A stretch of 64,000 nucleotides of DNA from DATKZM01 sp035527975 (GCA_035527975.1 DATKZM010000060.1:1-64000), one strand, 5' to 3'; numbered from the stretch's first letter, positions 42,256 through 53,028 are shown. Program-made: numbers and translations. The notes: generated by a model not told the origin, from the sequence alone.

Positions 42256-42355
42256 GTCTTTGGGCCGGCGGGCGTTACGCATCCTTCGGCCGGCGGGCGC
42301 TATATGTCTTTCGGCCTGCGGCCATTAAACATCTTTCGGCCTGCGGCCGATGATC
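42256..42355 (-). repeat. 25-bp tandem repeat (4 copies) starting inside the maoC 3' end
   Basis: Units are 42331-42355, 42306-42330, 42281-42305 and 42256-42280, read on the minus strand. Each has the form GGCCGCAGGCCGAAAGATGT followed by TTAAT or a variant. The first unit carries the last seven maoC codons (GRRPKDV) and stop. Since 25 is not a multiple of three, the copies repeat the same stop-bearing sequence in successive frames (TAA, TAG, TAA, TAA). Confidence 0.92.
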
Positions 42356-42780
42356 TGGATGCCGCGCCAGGTGATGACCGTATCGCCGTTCTGATTCTGG
42401 ATGTCGAACTCGACGGTGACATAGCCGCGGTCGTCGCGGGTCCGCGAGGTGCGCTTGTCGAGCACGCACAGCCGCGTGCGCACAGTATCACCCGGGCGCA
42501 CCGGCTTGAGGAAGCGAAGCTCGTCGCAGCCCGGCGAGCCCATGCTGGCATTGCCGAGAAAGCCGCTGTCGATGACCTGGCGGAAGGCGACGATCTGGGT
42601 ATGCCAGCTGCTGGCGATGAGACCGCCGAAATGCGAGGCGGCGGCGGCCTCCTTGTCGACATGGAACGGCTGGGGATCGTAGCGATAGGCAAAATCGATA
42701 ATCGCATCCTCGGTCAGCGTGACCCCACCGGTCGTCATCTCCTCGCCGACCGTGAAGTCCTCGAAGTAGCGCCCCGACAT
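42325..42780 (-). CDS. MaoC-like (R)-specific enoyl-CoA hydratase/dehydratase
   Basis: A 151-residue single hot-dog protein. YFEDFTVGEEM opens the domain, and the hydratase motif is YRYDPQPFHVDKEAAAASHFGG with the Asp/His pair in place. Such proteins hydrate or dehydrate acyl-CoA or mesaconyl-type substrates; the actual one is unknown. It starts 3 bp after the USP stop codon, so it is part of the Lon-like-USP-MaoC transcript. Confidence 0.87.
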   Translation of the reverse strand: MSGRYFEDFTVGEEMTTGGVTLTEDAIIDFAYRYDPQPFHVDKEAAAASHFGGLIASSWHTQIVAFRQVIDSGFLGNASMGSPGCDELRFLKPVRPGDTVRTRLCVLDKRTSRTRDDRGYVTVEFDIQNQNGDTVITWRGIQIIGRRPKDV

Positions 42781-42783
42781 GGC

Positions 42784-43626
42784 TCAGCGCACCACGAGCA
42801 CGCGGCAGGTCGTCTCATCCAACCGCTTGCGCGCGGCGGCACTGCGCAAAAGCGCGTTGTCCGCGCCGAGCACCAGCGCGCCCGCACCGACCCGCGTGGA
42901 AAGCCCGCAAAGATCGCCGGCGCTTGCCTTGGGCAGGGCGATGAAGGCGGTCCCCGCGACCTGGCCACCGAGAACGTCTTTGGCCTGCTCTTCAAGCTTG
43001 CCGGCGGCCTTGGCGCCCGGCGCGATCAGCGCCACGGTGAGCTCGCTCGGATGCGCGAGCCGGGCCGCAACGCCAAGCGCCCGGTCGGCGCCGGGCGCAC
43101 CGTCATAGGCCACGACGAGCAACCGGGCCACGGGCGCCCTGGGCCGCACATAGAGCACCGAGCGCTCGCGCGCGCGCTTGCCGAGCCGCGCCAGCGAGGG
43201 CGAGCGCAAGCCCGCGAGAGGCGCGTCCTGCCCGGCGCCCAGCACCACCAGATCGGCATCCTGGGCGGCGGACAGCGCCGCGGCCTCGACTTCGCCGCGA
43301 ACGACGGTGAAGCTCCAAGGCAGCCGGCCGCGGTCAGCCGCCTCGGCAACCGCCGCACGGACCCGGCCGGCGAGATCCTTGAAGGCACTCTCGATCTCGC
43401 TCTCGCCGAAGGGCTCCCAGCGCGCGCGCATTGGCGCGTAGCGGTGCACGAAGGAATGCCGCGCCGCGCCCAGCAGGCCGACATCCTCGACGAAGAGCGT
43501 GTTCAACTCGGCGTGTAACGCGGTCGCCAGCGCGATCGCCTCAACGAGCGCCGCCCGGTAGTCGGCGCCGGGATCGAGCGCCAGCACGACACGCCGGATG
43601 CCGTTTTTCGTGCCGGCCGGCGTCAT
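42784..43626 (-). CDS. Universal stress protein (tandem UspA-like) domain protein
   Basis: 280 residues: an N-terminal USP-like fold (IRRVVLALDPGADYRAALVEAIALATAL, then ADLVVLGAGQDAPL) and a weaker second half (RLLVVAYDGAPGADRALGVAARLA, then DETTCRVLVVR). The ATP-binding G-2x-G-9x-G(S/T) motif is not well kept. Its start overlaps the Lon-like gene's stop by four bases (ATGA), which suggests coupled synthesis. Confidence 0.75.
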   Translation of the reverse strand: MTPAGTKNGIRRVVLALDPGADYRAALVEAIALATALHAELNTLFVEDVGLLGAARHSFVHRYAPMRARWEPFGESEIESAFKDLAGRVRAAVAEAADRGRLPWSFTVVRGEVEAAALSAAQDADLVVLGAGQDAPLAGLRSPSLARLGKRARERSVLYVRPRAPVARLLVVAYDGAPGADRALGVAARLAHPSELTVALIAPGAKAAGKLEEQAKDVLGGQVAGTAFIALPKASAGDLCGLSTRVGAGALVLGADNALLRSAAARKRLDETTCRVLVVR

Positions 43627-46124
43627 GTGCCCTCCTCCTCGTCGCCTGCGTCCGGCCGGCCCTTGGCGAAGGCGCGGGCTTTTTCCGCGAAATCCTCGAG
43701 CCGCGCCTCAACGCGCGCATTGACACTGCCCTCCGGGAAAGCCCCGTCGGCCCCGCGCTGGCCGGCCTGCACGCCGGTCAGCAGTGCGATGCCCCGGTCG
43801 ATCGTGGCGATGGGATAGACGGCAAATCGGCCGGCGTCACACGCCTCGACGACGTCATGGCGCAGCATCAGATGCTTGGTGTTGGTGGCCGGGATCAGCA
43901 CGCCCTGGCGCCCGGTGAGCCCCAGCGCCGAGCAGATATCGAAATAGCCCTCGATCTTCTGGTTGACCCCGCCGATCGCCTGCACCTCGCCGTGTTGGTT
44001 GACCGAGCCGGTGATCGCGAAGGACTGGTCGATCGGCAGGCCCGATAGCGCCGAAAGCAACGCATAGAGCTCGGTGGAGGAGGCCGAATCGCCGTCTACC
44101 CCGCCATATGACTGCTCAAAGACGAGGCTGGCGGAAAGCGCCAGTGGGCGCTCGGCGCAATAGCGCGCGCCCAGGAAGCTGGAAAGGATCAGCACGCCCT
44201 TGGAGTGCAGCGCGCCGCCGAGCTCGACCTGGCGTTCGATATCGACGACCTCGCCCTTGCCAAGACGCACCCGCGCGGTGATCCGGCTCGGCTTGCCGAA
44301 GGAGAAATTGCCGAGCTGGAGCACCGAGAGGGCATTGACCTGGCCGACGGCCTCGCCATCGACGTCGATCAGCACGGTGCCGCGGGTGATCTGCTCGTGG
44401 ATCAGCTCGCGCACCCAGTCGGCGCGATGGATCTTGGTATCGATCGCGCGCTGCACGTCGGCAGCGCTTGCGGTGCCATTGCCGTTCTTGCCGGCCCAGT
44501 AATCGGTCTCGCGCAGGATATCCAGAATGTCGCGGAAGCTGGTCGACAGGCGCTCGTTGTCGTCGGCCAGGCGTTGGCCATACTCGACGATGCGCGCCAC
44601 GGCGGTGCGGTCGAAGGCGCGCAGCTCGTGTCGCTCGGCGAGCGTGGCGATCAGCCGGGCATAGTCGCCAACGCTCTCATCGGTCCGCGTCATGACGTGC
44701 TGGAATTCAGCCTGGACCTTGAAGAGCCCGTCGAAATCCGGGTCGAGCGCGCATAGCAACTGATAGAGCTGGCGGTCACCGACCAGCACGATCTTGATAT
44801 CGAGGGCGATCGGCTCGGGATCGAGCGAGACGGTGGAGATGACGCTCAAGAGCTGGCCAACCGATTCGATGCGGATCTCGCCCGAGCGCAGTGTGCGCTT
44901 CAGCTCCTCCCAGGCGAGCGGCTGCATCAGAATGCGCCGCGCATCGATGATGAGATAGCCGCCATTGGCCCGGTGCAGCGCGCCCGGCTTGATCAGGTTG
45001 AAGTCTGTGACCAGCGCGCCGAACTGCGCGGTGTGCTCGATACGGCCGATCAGATTGCCGAGCACCGGATGATCCTCATAGATGACCGGCGCGCCCTTCA
45101 CTTCGCGGTTATCGACCAGCACGTTGACGCGGTAGCGGCGGAACAGCGTCTCGTCGTCCGGCGCATCGTGCGGGCGGGTACCGGGCGCGCCGCCGCCCCC
45201 TCCAGCGCTCCCCACTCCAGAGTCCTGGGCCATCACCGAGCGAATGAAATCGAAGGCGTTGTCGACGATGTCGGCCTCGACGCGGTCGAGGTATTCGACC
45301 ACCGCAGGCGCGTCGGCAAAGGCCTCGCGCACTGCCTGGATCAGATGGCCGACGGCGAATTGGGTGACCTCGCGGTTGAGCTCGCGCAGCTTGTCGCGCA
45401 ACTCCTTGCTCCAGGCCGGCAGCTGCTCCATCGATTTCCGGAGATCTTCCTGCAGCGCCTCGATGTCGTGCTTCAGGCGTTCTTGTTCCTCCTCCGGCAG
45501 CTTTTCGAATTCCTTCGGCTCGATCACCTCGCCATCGCGTACGGGCGCGAACATGAGGCCGACCGGCGTGCGCATCAGCGCAATGCCCTTTTCCTTCGCG
45601 CGGGCCTGCAGCCCCTCGAACATCTCCTCCTGCCGGCGTTTGAACTCGCCCTCGAACATCTGCCGGCGCGAGACGTATTCGTCGCTCTCGAAGACGCCCG
45701 GAAGCGCCGTGCGCAGTTCGCGAACGAGCGCTTCCAGCGCGTCGTGAAGCGCCATCGCCCGGCCGGCCGGGAGCTTCAGCGCGTGGGGCTTGTGGGGATC
45801 ATCGAAGTTGTTGACGTAGACATAGTCGGGCGGTGTCGGCTCTTCGGCTGCCGCGCGGGTCAGGTAGTCGTGGATGAGGGTGTGTTTGCCGGTCCCCGGT
45901 GGCCCGAGCGCGAAGAGGTTATAGCCCTCGCGCCGAATGCCGATGCCGAACTCGACCGCCGCGACCGCGCGGTCCTGACCGATCACGGTCGTGAGCGGCT
46001 CGGCCTCGCGGGTTGTCGCAAAGGGAATCGTGGCGGGATCGCAAACCCGCCGCAAGACCTCCACCGGTAACGCTGCCGGCAAGGGCGCGGGCGAGCCGCT
46101 CTTAGTTCCGCTTTGTTCCGCCAT
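43623..46124 (-). CDS. Lon-like ATP-dependent protease (LonB/YcbZ type)
   Basis: A AAA+ serine protease of 833 residues without the N-terminal Lon substrate domain. Walker A is FALGPPGTGKHT (K80); an inserted helical, probably coiled-coil region spans about 130-270; the C-terminal S16 domain has catalytic dyad S680 (GVDGDSASSTELY) and K723 (GGVNQKIEG). A Gly-rich loop near 308-320 (VGSAGGGGGAPG) interrupts the ATPase module. Related proteins include E. coli YcbZ. It heads an operon with USP, MaoC, RidA-like and aminotransferase genes. Confidence 0.92.
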   Translation of the reverse strand: MAEQSGTKSGSPAPLPAALPVEVLRRVCDPATIPFATTREAEPLTTVIGQDRAVAAVEFGIGIRREGYNLFALGPPGTGKHTLIHDYLTRAAAEEPTPPDYVYVNNFDDPHKPHALKLPAGRAMALHDALEALVRELRTALPGVFESDEYVSRRQMFEGEFKRRQEEMFEGLQARAKEKGIALMRTPVGLMFAPVRDGEVIEPKEFEKLPEEEQERLKHDIEALQEDLRKSMEQLPAWSKELRDKLRELNREVTQFAVGHLIQAVREAFADAPAVVEYLDRVEADIVDNAFDFIRSVMAQDSGVGSAGGGGGAPGTRPHDAPDDETLFRRYRVNVLVDNREVKGAPVIYEDHPVLGNLIGRIEHTAQFGALVTDFNLIKPGALHRANGGYLIIDARRILMQPLAWEELKRTLRSGEIRIESVGQLLSVISTVSLDPEPIALDIKIVLVGDRQLYQLLCALDPDFDGLFKVQAEFQHVMTRTDESVGDYARLIATLAERHELRAFDRTAVARIVEYGQRLADDNERLSTSFRDILDILRETDYWAGKNGNGTASAADVQRAIDTKIHRADWVRELIHEQITRGTVLIDVDGEAVGQVNALSVLQLGNFSFGKPSRITARVRLGKGEVVDIERQVELGGALHSKGVLILSSFLGARYCAERPLALSASLVFEQSYGGVDGDSASSTELYALLSALSGLPIDQSFAITGSVNQHGEVQAIGGVNQKIEGYFDICSALGLTGRQGVLIPATNTKHLMLRHDVVEACDAGRFAVYPIATIDRGIALLTGVQAGQRGADGAFPEGSVNARVEARLEDFAEKARAFAKGRPDAGDEEEGT

Positions 46125-46183
46125 GATCCGTCTGCGCGCAAACCGCCCCCGCGCGCCTCTCTCTTATTTTTTGCCGCCGCCGG

Positions 46184-46609
46184 TTAGCCGGTCGCCTCGA
46201 TCCGCTCCATATCCTCGTCGGAAAGGCCGAAATGGTGACCGATCTCGTGGATCAGGACATGGCGGATGACGTCGGCGAGATCCTCACCGCCCGGGTCCCA
46301 GTAGTCGAGAATTGGCCGGCGGTACAGGAAAATCATGTCGATCGCGCCGGGCAATGCCGCCGTCTTGTGTCCGATCGAGACCCCGCGATAGAGGCCGAGG
46401 AGATCGAAGGGACTGGCCAGCTCCATCTCCGCCATCGTCTCGGCGTCGGGAAAATCCTCGACCCGGATGACGACATCGCCCAGAAGCCCGCGCAGACGCT
46501 CGGGGATGGCGGCGAAGGCGGCGCTACCCATCGCCTCGAAGGCATCAAGACCGGGCGCGTTGTGCTCGCCGGCGGGTAAGAGCGATCGCGGAAACCATCC
46601 TTTCGACAT
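46184..46609 (-). CDS. Zincin-like metallopeptidase family protein (PF06262 type)
   Basis: A small minimal metalloprotease of about 141 residues. The zinc motif HEIGHHFGLSDEDMERIE is near the C-terminus; LLGLYRGVSI and MIFLYRRPILDYW are the other conserved blocks. Members are widespread and uncharacterised. ATG 46609 has a weak ribosome site, and the conserved part begins near APGLDAFEAM, so the true start may be a few codons later. It is divergent from the pterin dehydratase gene. Confidence 0.83.
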   Translation of the reverse strand: MSKGWFPRSLLPAGEHNAPGLDAFEAMGSAAFAAIPERLRGLLGDVVIRVEDFPDAETMAEMELASPFDLLGLYRGVSIGHKTAALPGAIDMIFLYRRPILDYWDPGGEDLADVIRHVLIHEIGHHFGLSDEDMERIEATG

Positions 46610-46737
46610 ACCCGATAGATAATCCCGCGGACAGGTGAGTCCAAGCACCGGCACCCACCCTTTCGGCACTCTTCCCATGATCGCAGATGGGGCCTAGCTT
46701 GATCGCAGGATGACCGGGCAACTTGGGGGAGGCGGAC

Positions 46738-47031
46738 ATGGCGGCGAAACTGACGGGCGCGGCGCGCGCGGCGGCGCTGGCGAAACTGCCGGCATGGGGC
46801 GAGGTCGAGGGGCGCGATGCGATCACGCGGTCGTTCCAGTTCTCTGACTTCAACGAGGCCTTCGGTTTCATGGCGCGCGTGGCGCTGCAGGCCGAGCGCG
46901 ACGACCATCACCCCGAATGGTTCAACGTCTACAACAAAGTCGAGGTGACGCTGGCGACCCATGACGCGGGCGGGCTTTCCGAGCGCGACATAAGGCTGGC
47001 GCAATTCATCGACACCATCGCCGGCTCGTGA
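46738..47031 (+). CDS. phhB: Pterin-4a-carbinolamine dehydratase
   Basis: Recycles 4a-hydroxytetrahydrobiopterin and can act as a transcription cofactor (DCoH) elsewhere. 97 residues with the hallmark DDHHPEWFNVYNKVEVTLATHDAGGLSERD, including the catalytic His pair. GGGGGAGG before ATG 46738 decides the start over the upstream TTG. No phenylalanine hydroxylase gene is in the window. Confidence 0.92.
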   Translation: MAAKLTGAARAAALAKLPAWGEVEGRDAITRSFQFSDFNEAFGFMARVALQAERDDHHPEWFNVYNKVEVTLATHDAGGLSERDIRLAQFIDTIAGS

Positions 47032-47052
47032 AGGCTGACGCTGGATAGGCGC

Positions 47053-47541
47053 ATGACGAGAGTTTTCTCAAGTTTGCCGGCCGCCGTGATTGGGCTCGTG
47101 CTTGCGGGCCTGTCTGCCGGGTCCGCGGACGCCGGGCTGCGCGAAGCGCATGCGGCGATGGTCCGCGAGAACTATGCCGCCGTCATTCGCGAGGCGACGC
47201 CGCTGGCGGAGGCCGGCGACCCGGACGCCGCCTATATGCTGGGGCTCCTCCATCTGCACGGCCGCGGCGTCACGCAGAGCCCGCGCGCGGCGATTGCCTG
47301 GTTCCGCCGCGCCGCCGGCCGCGACCATGCCGCAGCGCAGCTCTATCTCGGACGCCTCGCCATGGTCGGCCAGGGCACCACGCTCGATTTCGTGGAGGCG
47401 TATAAATGGTTCGCGCTCGCCGCGCGCAACGGCAACGCCGCCGCCAAACGCATGGTGCCGTCAATCGACCGCCAGCTCACCCCCGCCCAGCGCGCCCAGG
47501 CCAAGGCCCGTGTCGCGGCCTGGAAGGGCGCGGGGAAATAG
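47053..47541 (+). CDS. Secreted Sel1-repeat protein
   Basis: A 162-residue periplasmic protein with a signal peptide (about 1-27, SLPAAVIGLVLAGLSAGSADA) and two to three Sel1-like helical repeats (GDPDAAYMLGLLHLHGRGVTQ, then HAAAQLYLGRLAMVGQGTTLDFVEAYKWFALAARNGN). Such repeats bind other proteins. It lies 21 bp after phhB and may share its transcript. Confidence 0.82.
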   Translation: MTRVFSSLPAAVIGLVLAGLSAGSADAGLREAHAAMVRENYAAVIREATPLAEAGDPDAAYMLGLLHLHGRGVTQSPRAAIAWFRRAAGRDHAAAQLYLGRLAMVGQGTTLDFVEAYKWFALAARNGNAAAKRMVPSIDRQLTPAQRAQAKARVAAWKGAGK

Positions 47542-47572
47542 TTCGGCGCTGTTCAGACGTGTTCGCCGTCCA

Positions 47573-47595
47573 CCCTCTCCCCCACGGGGAGAGGG
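47573..47595. repeat. Single REP-type palindrome
   Basis: CCCTCTCCCC (47573-47582) and GGGGAGAGGG (47586-47595) with loop CAC, the arm sequence of the 16950 family. It lies between convergent Sel1 and SDR genes and could terminate both. Confidence 0.75.
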
Positions 47596-47632
47596 TTTGC
47601 GTGGCGGTCCAAAACGGAGGAGGCGAATGCCT

Positions 47633-48400
47633 CTACCGCGCAGGCATGCGGGCGGCGGCGTCGAGGCGGACGCATTCGCCGTTCAGCATCACGTTCTCGA
47701 TCATGTGCATGGCCAGGCGCGCATATTCGTCAGGGCGGCCGAAGCGGTCGTTGGGGAATTGCTGGACCGCTTTCAGCACGTCCTGCACCTTCTCCGGCAG
47801 CGTGTCCATCAGCGGCGTCTGGATGAAGCCCGGCGCGATGGTGAGCACGCGGATGCCGTGGCGGCTGAGCTCGCGCGCCGCCGGCAGCATCATCGCCAGC
47901 ACGCCGCCCTTGGAGGCCGCATAGGCGATCTGGCCGATCTGGCCTTCATACGCCGCGACCGAGGCGGTGGAGATGATGACGCCGCGCTCGCCCTCGGCCA
48001 GGGGCTCGAGCTTGGTCATGTCGGCGGCGGCCATGCGCAAGCAGTTGAACGAGCCCAGCAGATTGACCGAGATCACCTTCTCGAACTTGGCCATGTCCAT
48101 CGGAACGCCGTCCCGGTCGACGACCCGGTCAGCGGTGCCGATGCCGGCACAGTTGACGAGGATGCGGGCGCCGCCGACCGCCGCGCGGGAGGCTTCGAAC
48201 GCCGCCTCGACCGAGGGCGTCGACGAAACGTCGCACTCGATGGCTTCGCCGCCGATCTCGCCGGCAACCGCCTTGGCGCCGTCCATGTTGCGGTCGAAGA
48301 TCGCGACCTTGGCGCCCGCCTTGGCGAGAAAACGCGCGGTTTCCGCACCCAGGCCCGAGCCGCCGCCGGTGACGATCGCAGAATGACCCTTCACATCCAT
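47633..48400 (-). CDS. Short-chain dehydrogenase, 3-hydroxyacyl-CoA dehydrogenase type 2-like
   Basis: A 255-residue SDR close to the HSD17B10/3-hydroxy-2-methylbutyryl-CoA dehydrogenase branch: NAD site VTGGGSGLGAETARFL, catalytic STASVAAYEGQIGQIAYAASK with Tyr and Lys, and C-terminal GFIQTPLMDTLPEKVQ, IENVMLNGECVRLDAA. This suggests branched-chain amino acid or fatty acid oxidation. A partly palindromic TTCCGTAAACGTCAA lies about 30 bp upstream and might be an operator. It is divergent from the DUF1232 gene. Confidence 0.87.
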   Translation of the reverse strand: MDVKGHSAIVTGGGSGLGAETARFLAKAGAKVAIFDRNMDGAKAVAGEIGGEAIECDVSSTPSVEAAFEASRAAVGGARILVNCAGIGTADRVVDRDGVPMDMAKFEKVISVNLLGSFNCLRMAAADMTKLEPLAEGERGVIISTASVAAYEGQIGQIAYAASKGGVLAMMLPAARELSRHGIRVLTIAPGFIQTPLMDTLPEKVQDVLKAVQQFPNDRFGRPDEYARLAMHMIENVMLNGECVRLDAAARMPAR

Positions 48401-48587
48401 TTTGGAACTCCCCCTTCGAACTTGTTGGTTTCCGTAAACGTCAATTTGATTGGTCCGTTCTTATCAGATGACCCCCGTGAGGCAAGCCCTCCGCGCGTTT
48501 ACGCCGCACACATCCGGGCGCCAGGCATCTTCGCCCCAGGCATCTGAACCATTGTCACGGCGCGCACGGACGGCCATATCTAGACCT

Positions 48588-48965
48588 ATGAACGATCTGA
48601 TCGTCCATCCCAGCGTCGTCGCCAACCGCGAGCGCATTGTCGAGCACGGCTTCTGGCAGAAAGTACGCCGGACCGCCGGCAAGGTGCCGTTTCTTCAGGA
48701 CGCGGTGGCGGGCTATTTCTGCGCCATGGATCCTGCCGCGCCGGCCAAGGTCAGGGCCTCGATCCTGGCGGCGCTGGCCTATTTCGTGGTGCCGACCGAT
48801 CTGGTGCCCGACTTCATTGCCGGGCTTGGCTATTCCGACGACGCCGCGGTGCTCTATGGCGTCCTCAAGTTGGTCCATCATCACATCACGGCCGAGCACA
48901 AGTCCCGCGCGGCCGCGCTGCTGCTCAGGGACCCGCCGCCGGAAACAGCCAAGGACGACGCCTGA
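48588..48965 (+). CDS. DUF1232 family membrane protein
   Basis: A 125-residue protein with the DUF1232 core ILAALAYFVVPTDLVPDFIAGLGYSDDAAVLYGVLKLVHHHI, which forms one or two short membrane-associated helices. Function unknown. The chosen ATG at 48588 lies at the start of the conserved region, and the frame extends upstream without similarity. It converges on the EamA gene. Confidence 0.83.
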   Translation: MNDLIVHPSVVANRERIVEHGFWQKVRRTAGKVPFLQDAVAGYFCAMDPAAPAKVRASILAALAYFVVPTDLVPDFIAGLGYSDDAAVLYGVLKLVHHHITAEHKSRAAALLLRDPPPETAKDDA

Positions 48966-49000
48966 CGCCTACATTTGCGTCGGGTTTCACCTTAGTCCCC

Positions 49001-49037
49001 GCCTGTCAGTCCCAGCCTGTCAGTCCCAGCCTGTTGG
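49001..49037. repeat. 14-bp tandem repeat, about 2.5 copies
   Basis: GCCTGTCAGTCCCA is repeated at 49001-49014 and 49015-49028, with a partial third copy. It lies in the 86-bp gap between the convergent DUF1232 and EamA stops. Confidence 0.85.
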
Positions 49038-49051
49038 CGCCCGCCTGAACC

Positions 49052-49993
49052 CTATCGTCCGTCGCGTTCTGCTGCGGTTTTCGCTGCAAGACGTTCTGAG
49101 CGGGCGACCCTCGCCTCGCGATGGGCGATATAGACCGACGAGGCGACGATGACGGCCGCGCCTACGCCGCTCCACAGATCGGGGACCTGACCGAAGAACA
49201 GGTAGCCGACGATCGCTGCGAAGATGAGGCGGGAGAAATCGAAGGGCAGCACCGCCGAGGCTTCGGCCGCCGCGAAAGAGCGCGTCAGGCATTGGTGGCC
49301 GCCGGTCGCCACGGCGCCGAGCACGAAGAGCCAGCCGAGCATCTCCCAGCTCGGCGTCTGCCAGACGAAGAGCGCCGGGATCAGCGCCATCGGGGTCAGA
49401 TAGATCACCATGTAGAGGACGATGGCGTTCGGCGATTCGGTGCGCGAGAGCATTTTGATCGAAGTGGCGGTGGCGGCCATCATGGCGGCGGAAAACAGCA
49501 CCATCGCTTCGGCGAGCCCGATCGACTGCTGCCCGGGACGCAGGATGATCATCGTCCCGACAAAGCCGATGCCAAGCGCGATCCAGCGCCGCGCCCGCAC
49601 CACCTCCGACAGCACCAGCGCGGCCAGCACCGTGGCGAAGAGCGGGGAGGTAAAACTGAGCGCCGTCGCGTCGGCGAGCGGCAACACCGAAATCGCCCAG
49701 AACCAGCTCAAGAGCGCCGCGATCCCGGTAATGCTCCGCACGGTGTAGAGACCGATGCGCTTGGTCTTGAGCCCGCCGATCCCGACCTTCATCAGCCAGG
49801 GCAGCATGACGAAGAAGCCGAAGAGATTGCGAAAGAATGCGATCTCGAAGGGATGGACCTCGCTGGCGACATAGCGAATAAGCCCGCCCATCGAGGCAAA
49901 GCAGGCGCAGGCCGCAACCATCCACGCCGCGCCCACGGCCGTTCCGCGCGCCGGCCCGACCGGCTGCGCCGTGTTTTGCGTGCTGTCGCCCAT
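49052..49993 (-). CDS. EamA/DMT-superfamily transporter
   Basis: An inner-membrane transporter of 313 residues with about ten hydrophobic spans in two EamA halves (AAWMVAACACFASMGGLIRYVAS at the first span; SAAMMAATATSIKMLSRTE beginning the second half). Probably exports metabolites or amino acids; substrate unknown. ATG 49993 was chosen because the upstream open frame lacks similarity and overlaps the AacS promoter region. Confidence 0.88.
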   Translation of the reverse strand: MGDSTQNTAQPVGPARGTAVGAAWMVAACACFASMGGLIRYVASEVHPFEIAFFRNLFGFFVMLPWLMKVGIGGLKTKRIGLYTVRSITGIAALLSWFWAISVLPLADATALSFTSPLFATVLAALVLSEVVRARRWIALGIGFVGTMIILRPGQQSIGLAEAMVLFSAAMMAATATSIKMLSRTESPNAIVLYMVIYLTPMALIPALFVWQTPSWEMLGWLFVLGAVATGGHQCLTRSFAAAEASAVLPFDFSRLIFAAIVGYLFFGQVPDLWSGVGAAVIVASSVYIAHREARVARSERLAAKTAAERDGR

Positions 49994-50157
49994 GGGCCCG
50001 ACTATAGGCGCGCCGGCCCGGCCCAACCAGCGGGTCGCAGGCGGGGTATCGATGCGCGGGGCGCGGGTGTTTGGAATGGTATGTTTGCTGCGTCCCCGTT
50101 GTGGAATTGCCGGGCTGGATACGCATACTGCACTCTGCATTTACTGGAGAGACAACC

Positions 50158-52109
<1,952 letters not shown>

Positions 52110-52113
<4 letters not shown>

Positions 52114-52541
52114 GCGCGAACGCGAAGCCGCGCGCCACCGGGGGCTGTCTCTGTGGCGCGGTGCGCTTTGAGGTCACCGGCCCCCTGCGCCCGGTGATCG
52201 CCTGCCATTGCGGGCAGTGCCGGCGCTGGTCGGGCCATCACGTCGCGGCGACCGCGGCGCGGCGCGCGGACATAAGGATGCTCGAAGAGGACGCGCTCAC
52301 CTGGTACCGCTCCTCGGAACACGCCAAGCGCGGCTTCTGCCGGCTCTGCGGCTCCTCGCTCTTCTGGTCGGCCGAAGACGCGCCGTATATGAGCATCATG
52401 GCCGGGGCGCTCGACGCCCCCACGGGGCTCCACACCGTGGTCAACATCATGGTCCAGGATAAAAGCGACTATTACGAGCTCGATCCGGACGTGCCCCATA
52501 TCGAGGGGCACGATCACCGAATTGTAGTGCCGGAGAACTGA
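52110..52541 (+). CDS. GFA/CENP-V family zinc protein
   Basis: A 143-residue protein with the glutathione-dependent formaldehyde-activating fold: CLCGAVRFE, CHCGQCRRWSG and FCRLCGSSLFW give the two zinc sites. Most family members do not act on formaldehyde; the function here is unknown. The ATGA overlap with aacS implies translation coupling. Confidence 0.9.
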
Positions 52542-52584
52542 GATCGATCCCGCGCAGCCTCAAAACCGTCGGCAGCAACGCGTC

Positions 52585-53028
52585 ATGACGAACAAAGCCA
52601 AAGCCATTCTGCTGGGTGCGGTGATCGCGGTTCCGATCGCGACCATCATCGTCGGGCTGGTACTCGTCTTCACGCCGGTCGGCATGCACACGACGCCCTT
52701 CTACGGCGCCAGTTTCGACAAGGCGCGCTGGCACACGGCGCATCAGGGCAAGACGTCGGAGGCGATCGGCAAGAAGCAGGCGCAATGCATTCGCGGCGCC
52801 ATGTTCGGCGATTTGAGGAACCGATTTCTCAGACCCGGCGCCAGCAAGGCGCGGGTCATCGAGCTGATCGGCAAACCCGATTTCGGCTCCGAGGGGATCA
52901 AGGATGGCAATAAATGTCAGCGCTGGAACCTTGGCTTCTGCTCGGGCTTCAAGATCGATCTCGACAGCCTCAATGTCTGCTTCGACAAGGCCGAGCGGGT
53001 GAGCCATGTGTTCCGGCTGCAGCATTGA
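52585..53028 (+). CDS. Membrane-anchored protein with SmpA/BamE-like segment, unknown
   Basis: Not firmly recognised. 147 residues: an N-terminal membrane segment (ILLGAVIAVPIATIIVGLVL) followed by an extracytoplasmic part. The stretch LRPGASKARVIELIGKPDF resembles the start of SmpA/OmlA (BamE-like) folds, and four Cys (QCIRG, KCQRW, FCSGF, VCFDK) could form disulfides. There is no lipobox, so it is not a lipoprotein like BamE. It lies 43 bp after the GFA gene. Confidence 0.6.
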   Translation: MTNKAKAILLGAVIAVPIATIIVGLVLVFTPVGMHTTPFYGASFDKARWHTAHQGKTSEAIGKKQAQCIRGAMFGDLRNRFLRPGASKARVIELIGKPDFGSEGIKDGNKCQRWNLGFCSGFKIDLDSLNVCFDKAERVSHVFRLQH

